The notes under the pieces were generated by a model. It saw nothing but the letters and a program-made list of their open reading frames with translations, made no database searches and was not told where the DNA came from. Below, piece by piece: positions 26,307-35,095 of a stretch of DNA of 64,000 nucleotides. Source of the DNA: an uncultured Eubacteriales bacterium (GTDB taxonomy: Bacteria; Bacillota; Clostridia; Monoglobales; Monoglobaceae); contig CAOKIL010000003.1 of assembly GCA_948468535.1 (NCBI GenBank), forward strand, positions 1 through 64,000, read 5' to 3'. The translations under genes and the position numbers were made by a program. The number at the start of each line of letters is the position of its first letter. The first letter of the stretch is position 1.

Positions 26307-29174
26307 TTAATCTCTGTAATATCCTTCGGTTATAGCTAAAAGCTTAACCTGACCATAGTACATATACATAACAACTTTAGCCGGGTTATGATCTGCGTTA
26401 TAAGCATCCATTCCGTTAAGTACAGCATCCTTATCTGAACTTATATCCTTAATATCCATTTTGCTTCCGCTTTCATCATATGCAAGAATCTTTGCGCTGT
26501 TGAAGCTTGATCTTGGGATAGTGTACTCATCGCCGGTAAGCTCGTCACCTTCTTCAAGATACTCTGTGACAATTACCATACCATCGTCTGAGTTTGATGA
26601 ATATACACTTCCGTATATTACAGTATATTCAGTATCAAACCAATTGTCCTTATTTCTGCTATTTGTATCCATGTAGCAGTTGCCTTTGATACTTGAATTA
26701 TAAACTATATAATCTCTGTCAAAGTTTGTGTAACCGTCACTGTCGGTTCCGCCTCTGTAAATATCACCAATCTCAGCCGATCTCATAATAGAGTTGGATG
26801 ATGTAGAAATCCAGTCCTTAAATGTGCTTGATGAACCTGTTGTAACTTTGATTCCTTCAGCCTGGTACATATTATCCCCGTCATTAACTGACTCTCCTAT
26901 GCTCTGCATTACATAAAGCGGTGAGTATTCGTCTATATCTTTTGATGAACTTCCGCCGTAAATTACAATAACTCTCGGAGCGTTTGATCTGACATCAAAT
27001 GCTTCAACTGAATACTCCTTATTCTTTGACCATGACTTTCTGTTATTAAACTTATCAGAGTCACTTCTTTCACTGTCCCCGGGAACGTTAAATACTATTG
27101 AACTTCCTACATTCAGCTGTATGTTGTTTGCTGAAAGTATACTGTTTGTGTACTTAACATTAACACTGCCCTGCTGCAGTCTGCTGTCAGAATAAATCTT
27201 GTCACTTACTATATCCTGGTTGTTGCCGCTTGTATATGTGTCTGATGTTACGGTATAGATAGAATCAAGACATGTCTTTCCGTTATATGTCGTTGTTGTA
27301 TACTTAATAACCTGCTGGATATTGGTATAATCTGATGAACCTGTGTTCTGATAGCTTGCACCGCTTCTCAGCTCGTCAATAAGCTGGTCTGCATTTGAAA
27401 CAGTCTTACCGTTAACGCTGGTACCTTTGTAAATATAGAAGTCTGTCTTGGTTCCGCCTTGTGTAAGAACTCTTAACTGCAAATCATTAATAGTTGCAAA
27501 AGCTGAGTTGCTGTTGTTATTATAAGCTATAAGGTATCCGTATGATACTGACTGATTGTTGCTGTCTGACTTATTGTAAGCAAAAACATTGCCTAAAATA
27601 TCAAGCGCAAATGTACTGCTTTCACCGGTTCTCGGCTCTGTTAGTTCATTGTTGTCATTGCCGTTGTCCATCCACGGTGCAGCATTTGAGAATTTGTATG
27701 TTGTTCCTCCCACTATTATTTCTTCACCTGAAATAACTGTAGAAACCGAACCTGTTGCCTTATCGTTTATAACAACTGCTCTCTTGTAAGCTGTACCGCC
27801 GTTGCCGGCATAGTTTGACTCTGCATAACATACTACGTTACCGGTTGAAATTGAACTGAAGCTAACTTTCTTGCCAGTCTTGTCAACGATTTCGAGATTT
27901 GTGTCCATATCGACATCAAGAATTAATTTCCTGTCAGCAACTCTCGTAGTGCTGTCAACAATAGAATAATCACTTGATGACTTGCTTGTTACATAGTAGA
28001 TCTGATAATCCCAGATAGTAATCAAATCGTATTTACCGTCTTTGTCTGAGTCAAGAAGAGTAACAGTACCTACATTCGGAATCATGCTATTAGAGAAAAC
28101 ACTGCTTGCAGCATTTCTGCCATAGAGCTTGCCGTTATAGATAACAATGTTATCACTTGCCAGGTTTGCTGCAGATTTATTTGATGTTTCTGTAGCATAA
28201 TATCTTATAACAGTATTTGTAGTATCATCTTCATCAATCTGATCTGAGTTAAGTTCAAGAACAGTATTTTCTCTTACATCATAGCTGAACAATGTACGGA
28301 TAGTATCTGTTCCGCTTGTCTTTGGATAATAGAAATCAACCTGATATCCGAGCTTGTCCATAAACTCAGCAGCCTTATCTGTCTGGTATGTATGAACTTC
28401 GTATACTGATGAATTCGGTTCTTTTGCTCGAATCTGAATCTGGTTGTCACGAAGATTTACATCCGGATCTTCAAGGCTTGTCAGACCGTTAGCTGAAATA
28501 TATCCTGTACCCTTTATATATCCAAGATAATCTGAAAGCAGAGTCTTTGTTGTTAAAACATTGTTCTCAACAAGCGGAATTTCAAGAGCGTCATAAAGCA
28601 TCTGAGCGATACATGAACGTGAAGCCGGTCTCTCCGCAGAACCTAAGTTCTGAGCATTCTTAAGCAAGCCTATTGTTGTTGCCTGCGAAATAAAGTTTGC
28701 ATACCACGGTTCAACATCAATTGAAACAGCCGAGCCGTATCCCAATGCACAAACTACCATCTTAACAGCTTCTTCATAAGCAACATTTGCAGACGGTCTG
28801 AAAGTTCCGTCCTCATAACCGTTTACAATACCCATCTTATAAGCTGTATCAATGTTCTTGATAGCCCAAGAAATATCTGAATTTGTGTCAGATACATCAC
28901 TGAACGGAAGTCCTGCAGATGATGTCGCACCAATATTGCCATAACCCATTGATCTCATAAGCATAGCACAAAATTCAGCACGGGTTACATCGTTGTCAGG
29001 TTTAAATGTACCATCATCATAGCCTGTGATAATTCCAAGCTGATTGAGTGATGATACTGCTTGCGAATATGACGAAGTATCGGGCACGTCACTGAACGAT
29101 GCAAAAACACCGACAGATGACAATACCATCAAAAGCGTCAAAGCCAAGCATAAAATTCTCTTAGCATTTTTCAT
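26307..29174 (-). CDS. SLH-domain surface protein, 955 residues
   Basis: The frame is open to 29219, but ATG at 29174 follows a GGAGG site and begins a normal signal peptide (MKNAKRILCLALTLLMVLSS), so this is the likely start. Three SLH modules cover about residues 28-205 (GYDDGTFKPDNDVTRAEFCA and GYEDGTFRPSANVAYEEAVK are the clearest cores). The remaining 750 residues are beta-rich, Ser/Asn/Asp-rich and have no catalytic motif I recognise. The arrangement resembles the 911-residue protein at 4441-7176. Likely an S-layer or accessory wall protein. It has its own promoter with a leader of about 145 nt. Confidence 0.85.
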   Translation of the reverse strand: MKNAKRILCLALTLLMVLSSVGVFASFSDVPDTSSYSQAVSSLNQLGIITGYDDGTFKPDNDVTRAEFCAMLMRSMGYGNIGATSSAGLPFSDVSDTNSDISWAIKNIDTAYKMGIVNGYEDGTFRPSANVAYEEAVKMVVCALGYGSAVSIDVEPWYANFISQATTIGLLKNAQNLGSAERPASRSCIAQMLYDALEIPLVENNVLTTKTLLSDYLGYIKGTGYISANGLTSLEDPDVNLRDNQIQIRAKEPNSSVYEVHTYQTDKAAEFMDKLGYQVDFYYPKTSGTDTIRTLFSYDVRENTVLELNSDQIDEDDTTNTVIRYYATETSNKSAANLASDNIVIYNGKLYGRNAASSVFSNSMIPNVGTVTLLDSDKDGKYDLITIWDYQIYYVTSKSSSDYSIVDSTTRVADRKLILDVDMDTNLEIVDKTGKKVSFSSISTGNVVCYAESNYAGNGGTAYKRAVVINDKATGSVSTVISGEEIIVGGTTYKFSNAAPWMDNGNDNNELTEPRTGESSTFALDILGNVFAYNKSDSNNQSVSYGYLIAYNNNSNSAFATINDLQLRVLTQGGTKTDFYIYKGTSVNGKTVSNADQLIDELRSGASYQNTGSSDYTNIQQVIKYTTTTYNGKTCLDSIYTVTSDTYTSGNNQDIVSDKIYSDSRLQQGSVNVKYTNSILSANNIQLNVGSSIVFNVPGDSERSDSDKFNNRKSWSKNKEYSVEAFDVRSNAPRVIVIYGGSSSKDIDEYSPLYVMQSIGESVNDGDNMYQAEGIKVTTGSSSTFKDWISTSSNSIMRSAEIGDIYRGGTDSDGYTNFDRDYIVYNSSIKGNCYMDTNSRNKDNWFDTEYTVIYGSVYSSNSDDGMVIVTEYLEEGDELTGDEYTIPRSSFNSAKILAYDESGSKMDIKDISSDKDAVLNGMDAYNADHNPAKVVMYMYYGQVKLLAITEGYYRD

Positions 29175-29324
29175 TTTATACCCTCCATGATTTAAATTTA
29201 ATAAATATTTACTAGACATACACGAACACCCGCAAACAATATCATATAACTCAAAAACATAAAAACTATGTCGCTATCCGGGTATTCAAACACAAATATA
29301 CAAAAACCGTATACCGCAAATGTT

Positions 29325-29353
29325 ATTTTATCATGGTTATAATAAAAAGTCAA
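29325..29353 (-). promoter_or_regulatory. Promoter of the 955-residue SLH gene
   Basis: The minus strand reads TTGACT (29348-29353), a 17-bp spacer ending in TGA (extended -10), and TAAAAT (29325-29330). The 29175-29475 gap otherwise shows nothing. Confidence 0.65.
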
Positions 29354-29475
29354 TACGAAATCAAGTTCTGATGATTACGTTAGTGTTAAAATTTTTTCAC
29401 ATTATACCAAAAATTTAAAATAACATAGAGATACTTAACGATATTGTATATTGGTGATATTTTAATATTACAGAT

Positions 29476-30732
29476 TTATTCACCTTTACTCTTTCTTTCC
29501 ATCCGCATAAACGTATCAGGTTCGAGTCTGACGTCACATTTTACATAAACCACACTCTGAGGATGGTTGGCCACTTCAATTTCGTTTCCGTTCTCGTCTG
29601 TCATATACTCAATAATCTGCTCATGAAAATCACCGTATGGTCGGAGAAACTCAACCTTGTTTCCCTTGAAAAATCTGTTCTTTTGCACGACTTTTGCCAT
29701 TTTGGTTTTTTCGTTATAGTCCTGAACAACACCGACCATATCATAGTTTCTGATATATGAGCTGCTTTCGTAATGTTGTTCGGTGCCGCCCGGCTTGCCA
29801 AAATAAAAACCTGTGGTATAGTCACGGTGACTGACCTTCTTGACCTCATCAAGCAGACGTTCGTCAAACCTATACTCTCCCGGCTCGGAATTGAAATAAC
29901 TATCTATTGCAGTTCTGTAAGCCTTGACGACGGTTGCAACATAGAATTCAGACTTAACTCTGCCTTCAATCTTAAAGCTGCAAAGACCAGATTCAATAAG
30001 CTTGTCTATATACGGAAGCATACATAAGTCTTTGGAGTTATATATGAAAGTACCTCTTTCGTTTTCATAGACCGGCATGTATTCACCCGGTCTTTGTTCT
30101 TCCATCAAAAAATACTTCCATCTGCACGGGTGTGCACATTCGCCATGGTTTCCGTCACGTCCAGCCATATAATTACTCAGCAGGCATCTGCCGGAATACG
30201 ATATACACATCGCACCATGAACAAAAGCCTCAAGTTCCAATTCCTTCGGCGTTCTTTCGCGAATCTCTTTAATTTCGTCAAACGACATTTCCCGCGCCAG
30301 AATAACTCTCTTCGCTCCCAGCTTGTACCACATCTCTGCACTCTTATAATTGACATTGTTTGCCTGAGTGCTTATATGTATATCCAAATCAGGCGCAACT
30401 TCACGAGTTATGGCAAACATGCCGAGATCAGAAAGGATTACTGCGTCTATCCCTGTGTCCTTAACAGATTTCAAAAAATCACCGTACTCGTCTATGTCAT
30501 TATTATGCGGAATGATATTGGCAGTCAAGTATACTTTTGCATTTCTTTCATGTGCAAACTTAACCCCTTCAGCAATTTCATCAACAGTAAAGTTGTCTGC
30601 CGCAACGCGCAGCGAGAATTCTTCGCCGCCGATATAAACTGCATCAGCACCATAGATTATCGCCATTTTCAGTTTTTCCAAGTTTCCGGCAGGCGCCAGC
30701 AGTTCCGGTTTTTTTATATTATCATAACTCAT
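29476..30732 (-). CDS. U32-family protein (probable tRNA/rRNA hydroxylation factor, TrhP/RlhA-like)
   Basis: The 418-residue protein opens with PELLAPAGNLEKLKMAIIYG and carries the U32 signature EAFVHGAMCISYSGRCLLS near residues 170-188, followed by CAHPCRWKY. The conserved cysteines are those proposed to hold an Fe-S cluster in this family. Although named peptidase U32, the characterised relatives TrhP and RlhA hydroxylate RNA bases with prephenate-derived chemistry, which makes an RNA-modification role likelier than proteolysis here. The start is ATG 30732 with AAGGA upstream. The 304-bp repeat ends 47 bp upstream of this start and may supply or disturb its promoter. Confidence 0.85.
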   Translation of the reverse strand: MSYDNIKKPELLAPAGNLEKLKMAIIYGADAVYIGGEEFSLRVAADNFTVDEIAEGVKFAHERNAKVYLTANIIPHNNDIDEYGDFLKSVKDTGIDAVILSDLGMFAITREVAPDLDIHISTQANNVNYKSAEMWYKLGAKRVILAREMSFDEIKEIRERTPKELELEAFVHGAMCISYSGRCLLSNYMAGRDGNHGECAHPCRWKYFLMEEQRPGEYMPVYENERGTFIYNSKDLCMLPYIDKLIESGLCSFKIEGRVKSEFYVATVVKAYRTAIDSYFNSEPGEYRFDERLLDEVKKVSHRDYTTGFYFGKPGGTEQHYESSSYIRNYDMVGVVQDYNEKTKMAKVVQKNRFFKGNKVEFLRPYGDFHEQIIEYMTDENGNEIEVANHPQSVVYVKCDVRLEPDTFMRMERKSKGE

Positions 30733-30779
30733 CTGACCATGTTCCTTTCGCTGTTATTTTATTTCTAAACGCACTTAAA

Positions 30780-31083
30780 GGCACATATACTATGTGCCTC
30801 AGAATGTCAAAAAAGTCGAATTTTAGCAAAGGATTTGCCTTTGAAACTAATGCCGAACCCATATTCCGCCATGCCAAGCCGCGGCAGCAATGCCGCCAAA
30901 GCCTTCGCTGAAATATGTGAAAGTGCCTAATTTAAGGGATTTCAAAGGGGATGAAATTCCCTTTGGCTGAAGCAAACTCTAAGAGTTTGTAAAGCGCCGC
31001 TCGGGTGGGCGAGCGGAACTGGGCTAGGCTTTTAATTGAAAAACGTAGTTTTTCGACACGCTGAGGCACATATAATATGTGCC
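30780..31083. repeat. 304-bp structured element with palindromic inverted termini
   Basis: Both ends carry a 23-bp inverted repeat with two mismatches (30780-30802 and 31061-31083). Each contains the near-palindrome GGCACATAT...ATGTGCC then CTCAG, and similarity continues inward for about 25 bp. The interior has several hairpins: CAAAGG/CCTTTG, CAAAGGG/CCCTTTG, CAAACTC/GAGTTTG and CCGCTCG/CGAGCGG. It is more GC-rich than its surroundings and has no credible ORF. It could be a MITE-like repeat or a structured RNA locus. The rest of the 30733-31109 gap holds nothing else. Confidence 0.55.
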
Positions 31084-31109
31084 CAACACCCTTTATTATT
31101 TAAATAGAT

Positions 31110-32528
31110 TTAATACGAAACTCCGAAGTAGTCGCATATACCGTTTGCAATACTTTCTGCATACGCCCATTGGAATCCTTTATCAGCAAGTACAGAAGCA
31201 TCTGCCGCTGTATCTATAAACGCTGTTTCGATAAGGATAGCCGTCATAGATGTATTCTTAATCACGGCAAAACCGGCTTCTTTAACACCCCTATCTACTG
31301 TTCCGACAGCGTTTGTTATGTTATTCTGAACATATGAAGCCAAACGCTTTCCTTCTGAGTTTCCGTAATAGTAATACGTCTCGGTACCTGTTCCTCCGCC
31401 CGCATTACAGTGAATTGAAACAAACAAATCCGCTCCGATATCATTTGCCAGATTATATCTGTATGCCAAACTTGCCGATGTGGACTCTGTCGAACAGTTA
31501 TCATAAAGCGAATCACGCGTCATAACAACATTAAAACCACGTTCTTCAAGATAAGGCTTAACCTTCTCAGCAATGTAAAAAGTAATATCCTGCTCCCTTA
31601 TACCGTTTCCTGTTGCGCCTGTATCAACACCGCTGTAATTGTGACCGGGGTCAATAACAACTGTCCGTCCATTGTTTTCTGCATTCTGTGATCCACCGCT
31701 GTAAACCGGCTTCGGTGTTGGAGCGAGTGTCGGCTTCGGGGTAGGCTCAAGCGTTGGTTCCGGAGTAGGTTTTTGTGTCGGAACCGGAGTTGCTTCAAAA
31801 ATATCTTCGTTTGATATATCAATATCTGTTATATCTTCATCATCAGGTTCTGACGGACGATATGCTGCATTGTTTGATAAATCAGCAGCGTCAGTCATAT
31901 CTCCCGGATCGGGCGCATCTATTTCACCGCCGTTGATAAAGTTCAGAGAATTATATACCATCTGTGCCACAAAGGCTCTGTTTGCATCTTTGCCTATTGC
32001 TTTTGTCGTATCTTCAAGCAAACCATATTTATCGGCAACAGCAACATAACCTGAGTACCAATACGGTCCTACGCTTCTTAAACTCTCATCACCTGCACCT
32101 GACGAACATACAACCATTTTTACCACCTGCTCATATGTGACAGGGTCAGCCGGTGCAAATGTACCGTCAAGCATTCCGTTAATAAAGCCATTCTCGTAAC
32201 AATACGAAATATAATTATTTGCCCAATAATCAGACGAAACATCAGGGAACGGAATTTCCTTAGCTGTATAGTATAATTCGTTGTATCCGTTGGCTCTTGA
32301 TAAAAAGGCACAAAACTCTGCACGGGTGGTCTGCGCTTCAGGAGCAAAGTTGCCGTCTTCCCTGCCTTGAATAACGCCGAGGTTACTCAGCTTATCAACG
32401 GCTGTGTAATACGAAGCCGTAATAGGTACGTCGGAAAACTCTCTCGCAGACACCGACGCACACGGCATTGCTAATATTAACATAGTGAGTAATAATACTA
32501 ACGCTGTTAACATTTTGTGTCTCTGCAT
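31110..32528 (-). CDS. SLH-anchored N-acetylmuramoyl-L-alanine amidase (Amidase_3)
   Basis: The 472-residue protein has a signal peptide (1-28), three SLH modules (about 30-205), an acidic stretch, a PT/PK-rich linker (TPEPTLEPTPKPT) and a C-terminal Amidase_3 domain (about 285-470). The zinc-site motifs are present: VVIDPGHNYSG, GIREQDITF, VSIHCNAGGG and the catalytic ILIETAFI. Family members cleave the bond between MurNAc and L-alanine in peptidoglycan, so this is a wall-bound hydrolase for growth, separation or turnover. It is monocistronic with a promoter about 120 bp upstream. Confidence 0.93.
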   Translation of the reverse strand: MQRHKMLTALVLLLTMLILAMPCASVSAREFSDVPITASYYTAVDKLSNLGVIQGREDGNFAPEAQTTRAEFCAFLSRANGYNELYYTAKEIPFPDVSSDYWANNYISYCYENGFINGMLDGTFAPADPVTYEQVVKMVVCSSGAGDESLRSVGPYWYSGYVAVADKYGLLEDTTKAIGKDANRAFVAQMVYNSLNFINGGEIDAPDPGDMTDAADLSNNAAYRPSEPDDEDITDIDISNEDIFEATPVPTQKPTPEPTLEPTPKPTLAPTPKPVYSGGSQNAENNGRTVVIDPGHNYSGVDTGATGNGIREQDITFYIAEKVKPYLEERGFNVVMTRDSLYDNCSTESTSASLAYRYNLANDIGADLFVSIHCNAGGGTGTETYYYYGNSEGKRLASYVQNNITNAVGTVDRGVKEAGFAVIKNTSMTAILIETAFIDTAADASVLADKGFQWAYAESIANGICDYFGVSY

Positions 32529-32645
32529 AAAATAATCACCTCATAAAATTTGCAAAAGTCGTTGTTATAATTACCGCTATGGTGCGTAAACATTGCAGTC
32601 AAACTTCTGCATTTTTGACAATCTCAAAACCGAAACTGTGTATCA

Positions 32646-32674
32646 AGTATATCACGGATATCCCGAAAAATCAA
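32646..32674 (-). promoter_or_regulatory. Promoter of the SLH amidase gene
   Basis: The minus strand reads TTGATT (32669-32674), a 17-bp spacer ending in TGA (extended -10), and TATACT (32646-32651). Confidence 0.6.
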
Positions 32675-32830
32675 GTAAAAACGCAATATTTTCACAATTT
32701 GTTAATTCTGAATTCATAGATACTTTACAAAAAAATAGGCTTTTTAGCAATATTTATTTCTTATATTTTCTGCATAGCTTACCATATGTTGCGATTGCTT
32801 GATTTAATACTTCCACATATTGTACTTTGC

Positions 32831-32891
32831 TTTTGTAACAAAATTCAAATGTTTTTGTAACATTTTTGTAATATTTAAAAAATCTGTAACA
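32831..32891. promoter_or_regulatory. Phased TTTTGTAACA boxes in the amidase/lipoprotein divergent region
   Basis: TTTTGTAACA occurs at 32831 and 32853, TTTTGTAATA at 32864, and a weaker copy at 32882. The spacings of 22 and 11 bp are helix-phased, as in binding sites of OmpR/PhoB-type regulators. The boxes lie between two divergent promoters, about 155 bp from each. The rest of 32529-33084 has no gene I can support. Confidence 0.35.
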
Positions 32892-33023
32892 CTGCCAAAT
32901 TGTACAATATGACCAAAAAATCTACTAAATTAAACTTGAGCGGAATCAAATACTATTCTATTCTGTTGCCCTCATTTTAACGAATAACCGCGATTTATGT
33001 CAGCAATAAAAAACGCAAAATGT

Positions 33024-33052
33024 TTGACTTGATGACAAACACATGATATTAT
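33024..33052 (+). promoter_or_regulatory. Promoter of the lipoprotein gene
   Basis: The plus strand reads TTGACT, a 17-bp spacer ending in TGA (extended -10), and TATTAT (33047-33052), about 30 bp upstream of the start. Confidence 0.65.
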
Positions 33053-33084
33053 TAGTGTAAATTTCATACTCAGGAGGTAAACCT

Positions 33085-33669
33085 ATGTTAAAAAAGCATC
33101 AAATCGTATCAGTCATGACATCTGCAGCTCTTGTTTTCTGTCTCACTTCATGCGGAAACAAATCGGTGGAACCAATACCGACCGAAGCTCCTCTGGCGCA
33201 ATCTGTAAGGGAAACAGAAAATCCGCAAAGCTCAGACATGGTTAGTGATACAGCAAACACCACAATCAATGACGGCACAAATGTAAACGCCAATACGGAC
33301 ACAGAATTTGAAACGCTGAAGAATGATTTTGATAGCGACGTTAAAAAAGTTGAAAAGCTTATCGGCAATGCCTCAAATGCAGTATCGGCAGACGGATTAT
33401 CCTCTTTAGTTAAAGAACTCTCCGAAATTCATAGTTCAATGTCAGCAACGCTTGACAGCATGGAACGCATAGAGGACGCCGCTCCCGATTCACAAGAGGA
33501 CAAATATGAAGCGGTAACTGATGCAGCAGATGATATTGAAGATATAATAGAAGACGCTTTGGAAACAGCGAATCAATCTTCAGGTCAGGAAATTAACACA
33601 TCTGCATTTTTGAGCGCTTTAAACGAATTTAATACCGCAAATGCAAAATGGAATCAAGTCATAAAATAA
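33085..33669 (+). CDS. Small lipoprotein of unknown function
   Basis: The 194-residue protein has a lipoprotein signal peptide with lipobox LTSC (Cys near 26), so it should be diacylated and held on the outer face of the membrane. A Thr/Asn/Glu-rich spacer follows, then a mostly helical region (about 75-194) with repeated acidic and hydrophobic heptads that could form a coiled coil. I recognise no family. AGGAGG precedes ATG at 33085. It has its own promoter and terminator and is convergent with the PBP2 operon. Confidence 0.8.
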   Translation: MLKKHQIVSVMTSAALVFCLTSCGNKSVEPIPTEAPLAQSVRETENPQSSDMVSDTANTTINDGTNVNANTDTEFETLKNDFDSDVKKVEKLIGNASNAVSADGLSSLVKELSEIHSSMSATLDSMERIEDAAPDSQEDKYEAVTDAADDIEDIIEDALETANQSSGQEINTSAFLSALNEFNTANAKWNQVIK

Positions 33670-33678
33670 GCATTTTAA

Positions 33679-33711
33679 AAGCCGCAGTTCGTTTTCCAAC
33701 GACTGCAGCTT
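33679..33711. terminator. Hairpin between convergent lipoprotein and PBP2 genes
   Basis: An imperfect stem (33679-33691 with 33700-33711) is followed by TATTTTTATTT on the plus strand. On the minus strand the hairpin runs into TTTTAAAATG, so it may serve both convergent genes. Confidence 0.65.
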
Positions 33712-33721
33712 ATTTTTATTT

Positions 33722-35095
33722 CTAATCACTCAGGAATTTTCTTATTACATCCCTTGCTATCGGACATGCGGTCGAACCGCCTGAACTGCCATCGTTTTCA
33801 AGAACAACCGCAACGCAGATTTGCGGATTTTCAGCAGGTGCATAACCTACAAACCAAGCATGATCCTTGCCCGAATCCGTTTCGGCTGTTCCTGTCTTTC
33901 CTGCAACCGATATTCCTCTTATCTGAGCGTTCTTTCCTGTTCCGCCCTCTACAACACCAATCATCATATCTTCAATATAATCAGCACATGTTGACCCGAT
34001 ACAATCATACAAAACGCTCGGTCTTGTCTGACCTATGGTGATATCATTTGCAGTCTTTACCTGTTCAACCAAATACGGCTTCATCATTTTTCCGCCGTTT
34101 GCTACTGCGCTTGCTGTCATTGCAACATGTAGCGGCGACATAACAAGTCCGCCCTGACCGATTGATACCAATGCCGCATCTAAATCCGTCATTCTCTTAT
34201 ACTGAATCTGACTCTCGGATGTCGGTATATCAAAATCAAATGATTTGTTTACACCAAACTTTTCTGCCTCTGCCTTTACCTTTTCAGCACCCATTTCATA
34301 ACCAAGAGTACAAAAAGCGAAATTACTTGATACTTCAAAAGCCTTTTTGATATCTATTGTGCCAAACGATTCTTTGTTATAGTTATGCACGGTCACATCG
34401 CCCTTTTGGAACTTACCGTTATCCTCAAACACTTCAGAAGTCATACCATAATCATAAACTCCGGCAGCAGTAACAATCTTATACGTTGAGCCCGGCGGAT
34501 AAAGTCCCTGCGTCGCTCTCGCCAAAAACGGAGATTTTTCGTCCTCCATCATAGACGACCAGTTGTCTTCTATTTTGTTAGGGTCGAAGTCCGGCAGACT
34601 AACCATTGCCAAAATCTGTCCGGTTGTCGGCTCTATTGCCACAATAGCTCCGTTTTTGCCCTGCAATCGGTCATATGCGTATTCCTGAAGCTCGTCGATT
34701 ATAGTGAGGTACAAGTTATTACCTTTTCTCATTTCGTTTATCGACAAGCTTATATTTCCTTTGCCGACAAGCTCATTATCATATGCCATTTCAAGCTGGG
34801 TCTTGCCGTACACCTGTGAGCAATATCCTATTATATGTGAGTACAGATTTCTTCTCGGATATTTTCGTATCCTTGCATCGCCCTGAACTTCGGTCTCTGC
34901 CAAAAGCACCTGTTCTGAAGAATATATACTTCCGCGGATTACTCTTTGTTCACTTTCCCACTGACGCTTATTATATGAGTTTGTCGACACTTCTTTTGAC
35001 TTGAACATGTTAAACCAAAGCAAATATGTTATCAGAACAAGAAACATAAGAGATATGCAAACCAGAACACGGATTATTCTTTTATTTACCTTCAT
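33722..35095 (-). CDS. Penicillin-binding protein 2-type transpeptidase
   Basis: The 457-residue protein has one N-terminal membrane anchor (about 9-29), a short dimerisation region and a transpeptidase domain. The active-site serine is in STYK (Ser203, GLYPPGSTYKI), the second motif is SSN near residue 256, and the third is KTGT (GISVAGKTGTAETDSG). It crosslinks peptidoglycan during growth. It is short for a class B PBP, like the PbpA proteins encoded beside RodA and FHA genes in Actinobacteria and Clostridia. Its start overlaps the RodA gene by 14 nt, with GAGGTG inside that gene. Confidence 0.93.
   Translation of the reverse strand: MKVNKRIIRVLVCISLMFLVLITYLLWFNMFKSKEVSTNSYNKRQWESEQRVIRGSIYSSEQVLLAETEVQGDARIRKYPRRNLYSHIIGYCSQVYGKTQLEMAYDNELVGKGNISLSINEMRKGNNLYLTIIDELQEYAYDRLQGKNGAIVAIEPTTGQILAMVSLPDFDPNKIEDNWSSMMEDEKSPFLARATQGLYPPGSTYKIVTAAGVYDYGMTSEVFEDNGKFQKGDVTVHNYNKESFGTIDIKKAFEVSSNFAFCTLGYEMGAEKVKAEAEKFGVNKSFDFDIPTSESQIQYKRMTDLDAALVSIGQGGLVMSPLHVAMTASAVANGGKMMKPYLVEQVKTANDITIGQTRPSVLYDCIGSTCADYIEDMMIGVVEGGTGKNAQIRGISVAGKTGTAETDSGKDHAWFVGYAPAENPQICVAVVLENDGSSGGSTACPIARDVIRKFLSD

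Noticed and set aside
30780-31083. Peptide-coding frames inside the 304-bp element
   Set aside because: Short frames exist in both directions but all lack start signals, and the DNA is dominated by inverted repeats.
32593-32802. A 69-residue plus-strand ORF in the amidase/lipoprotein gap
   Set aside because: It has no ribosome site, overlaps the amidase promoter region and has no recognisable domain.
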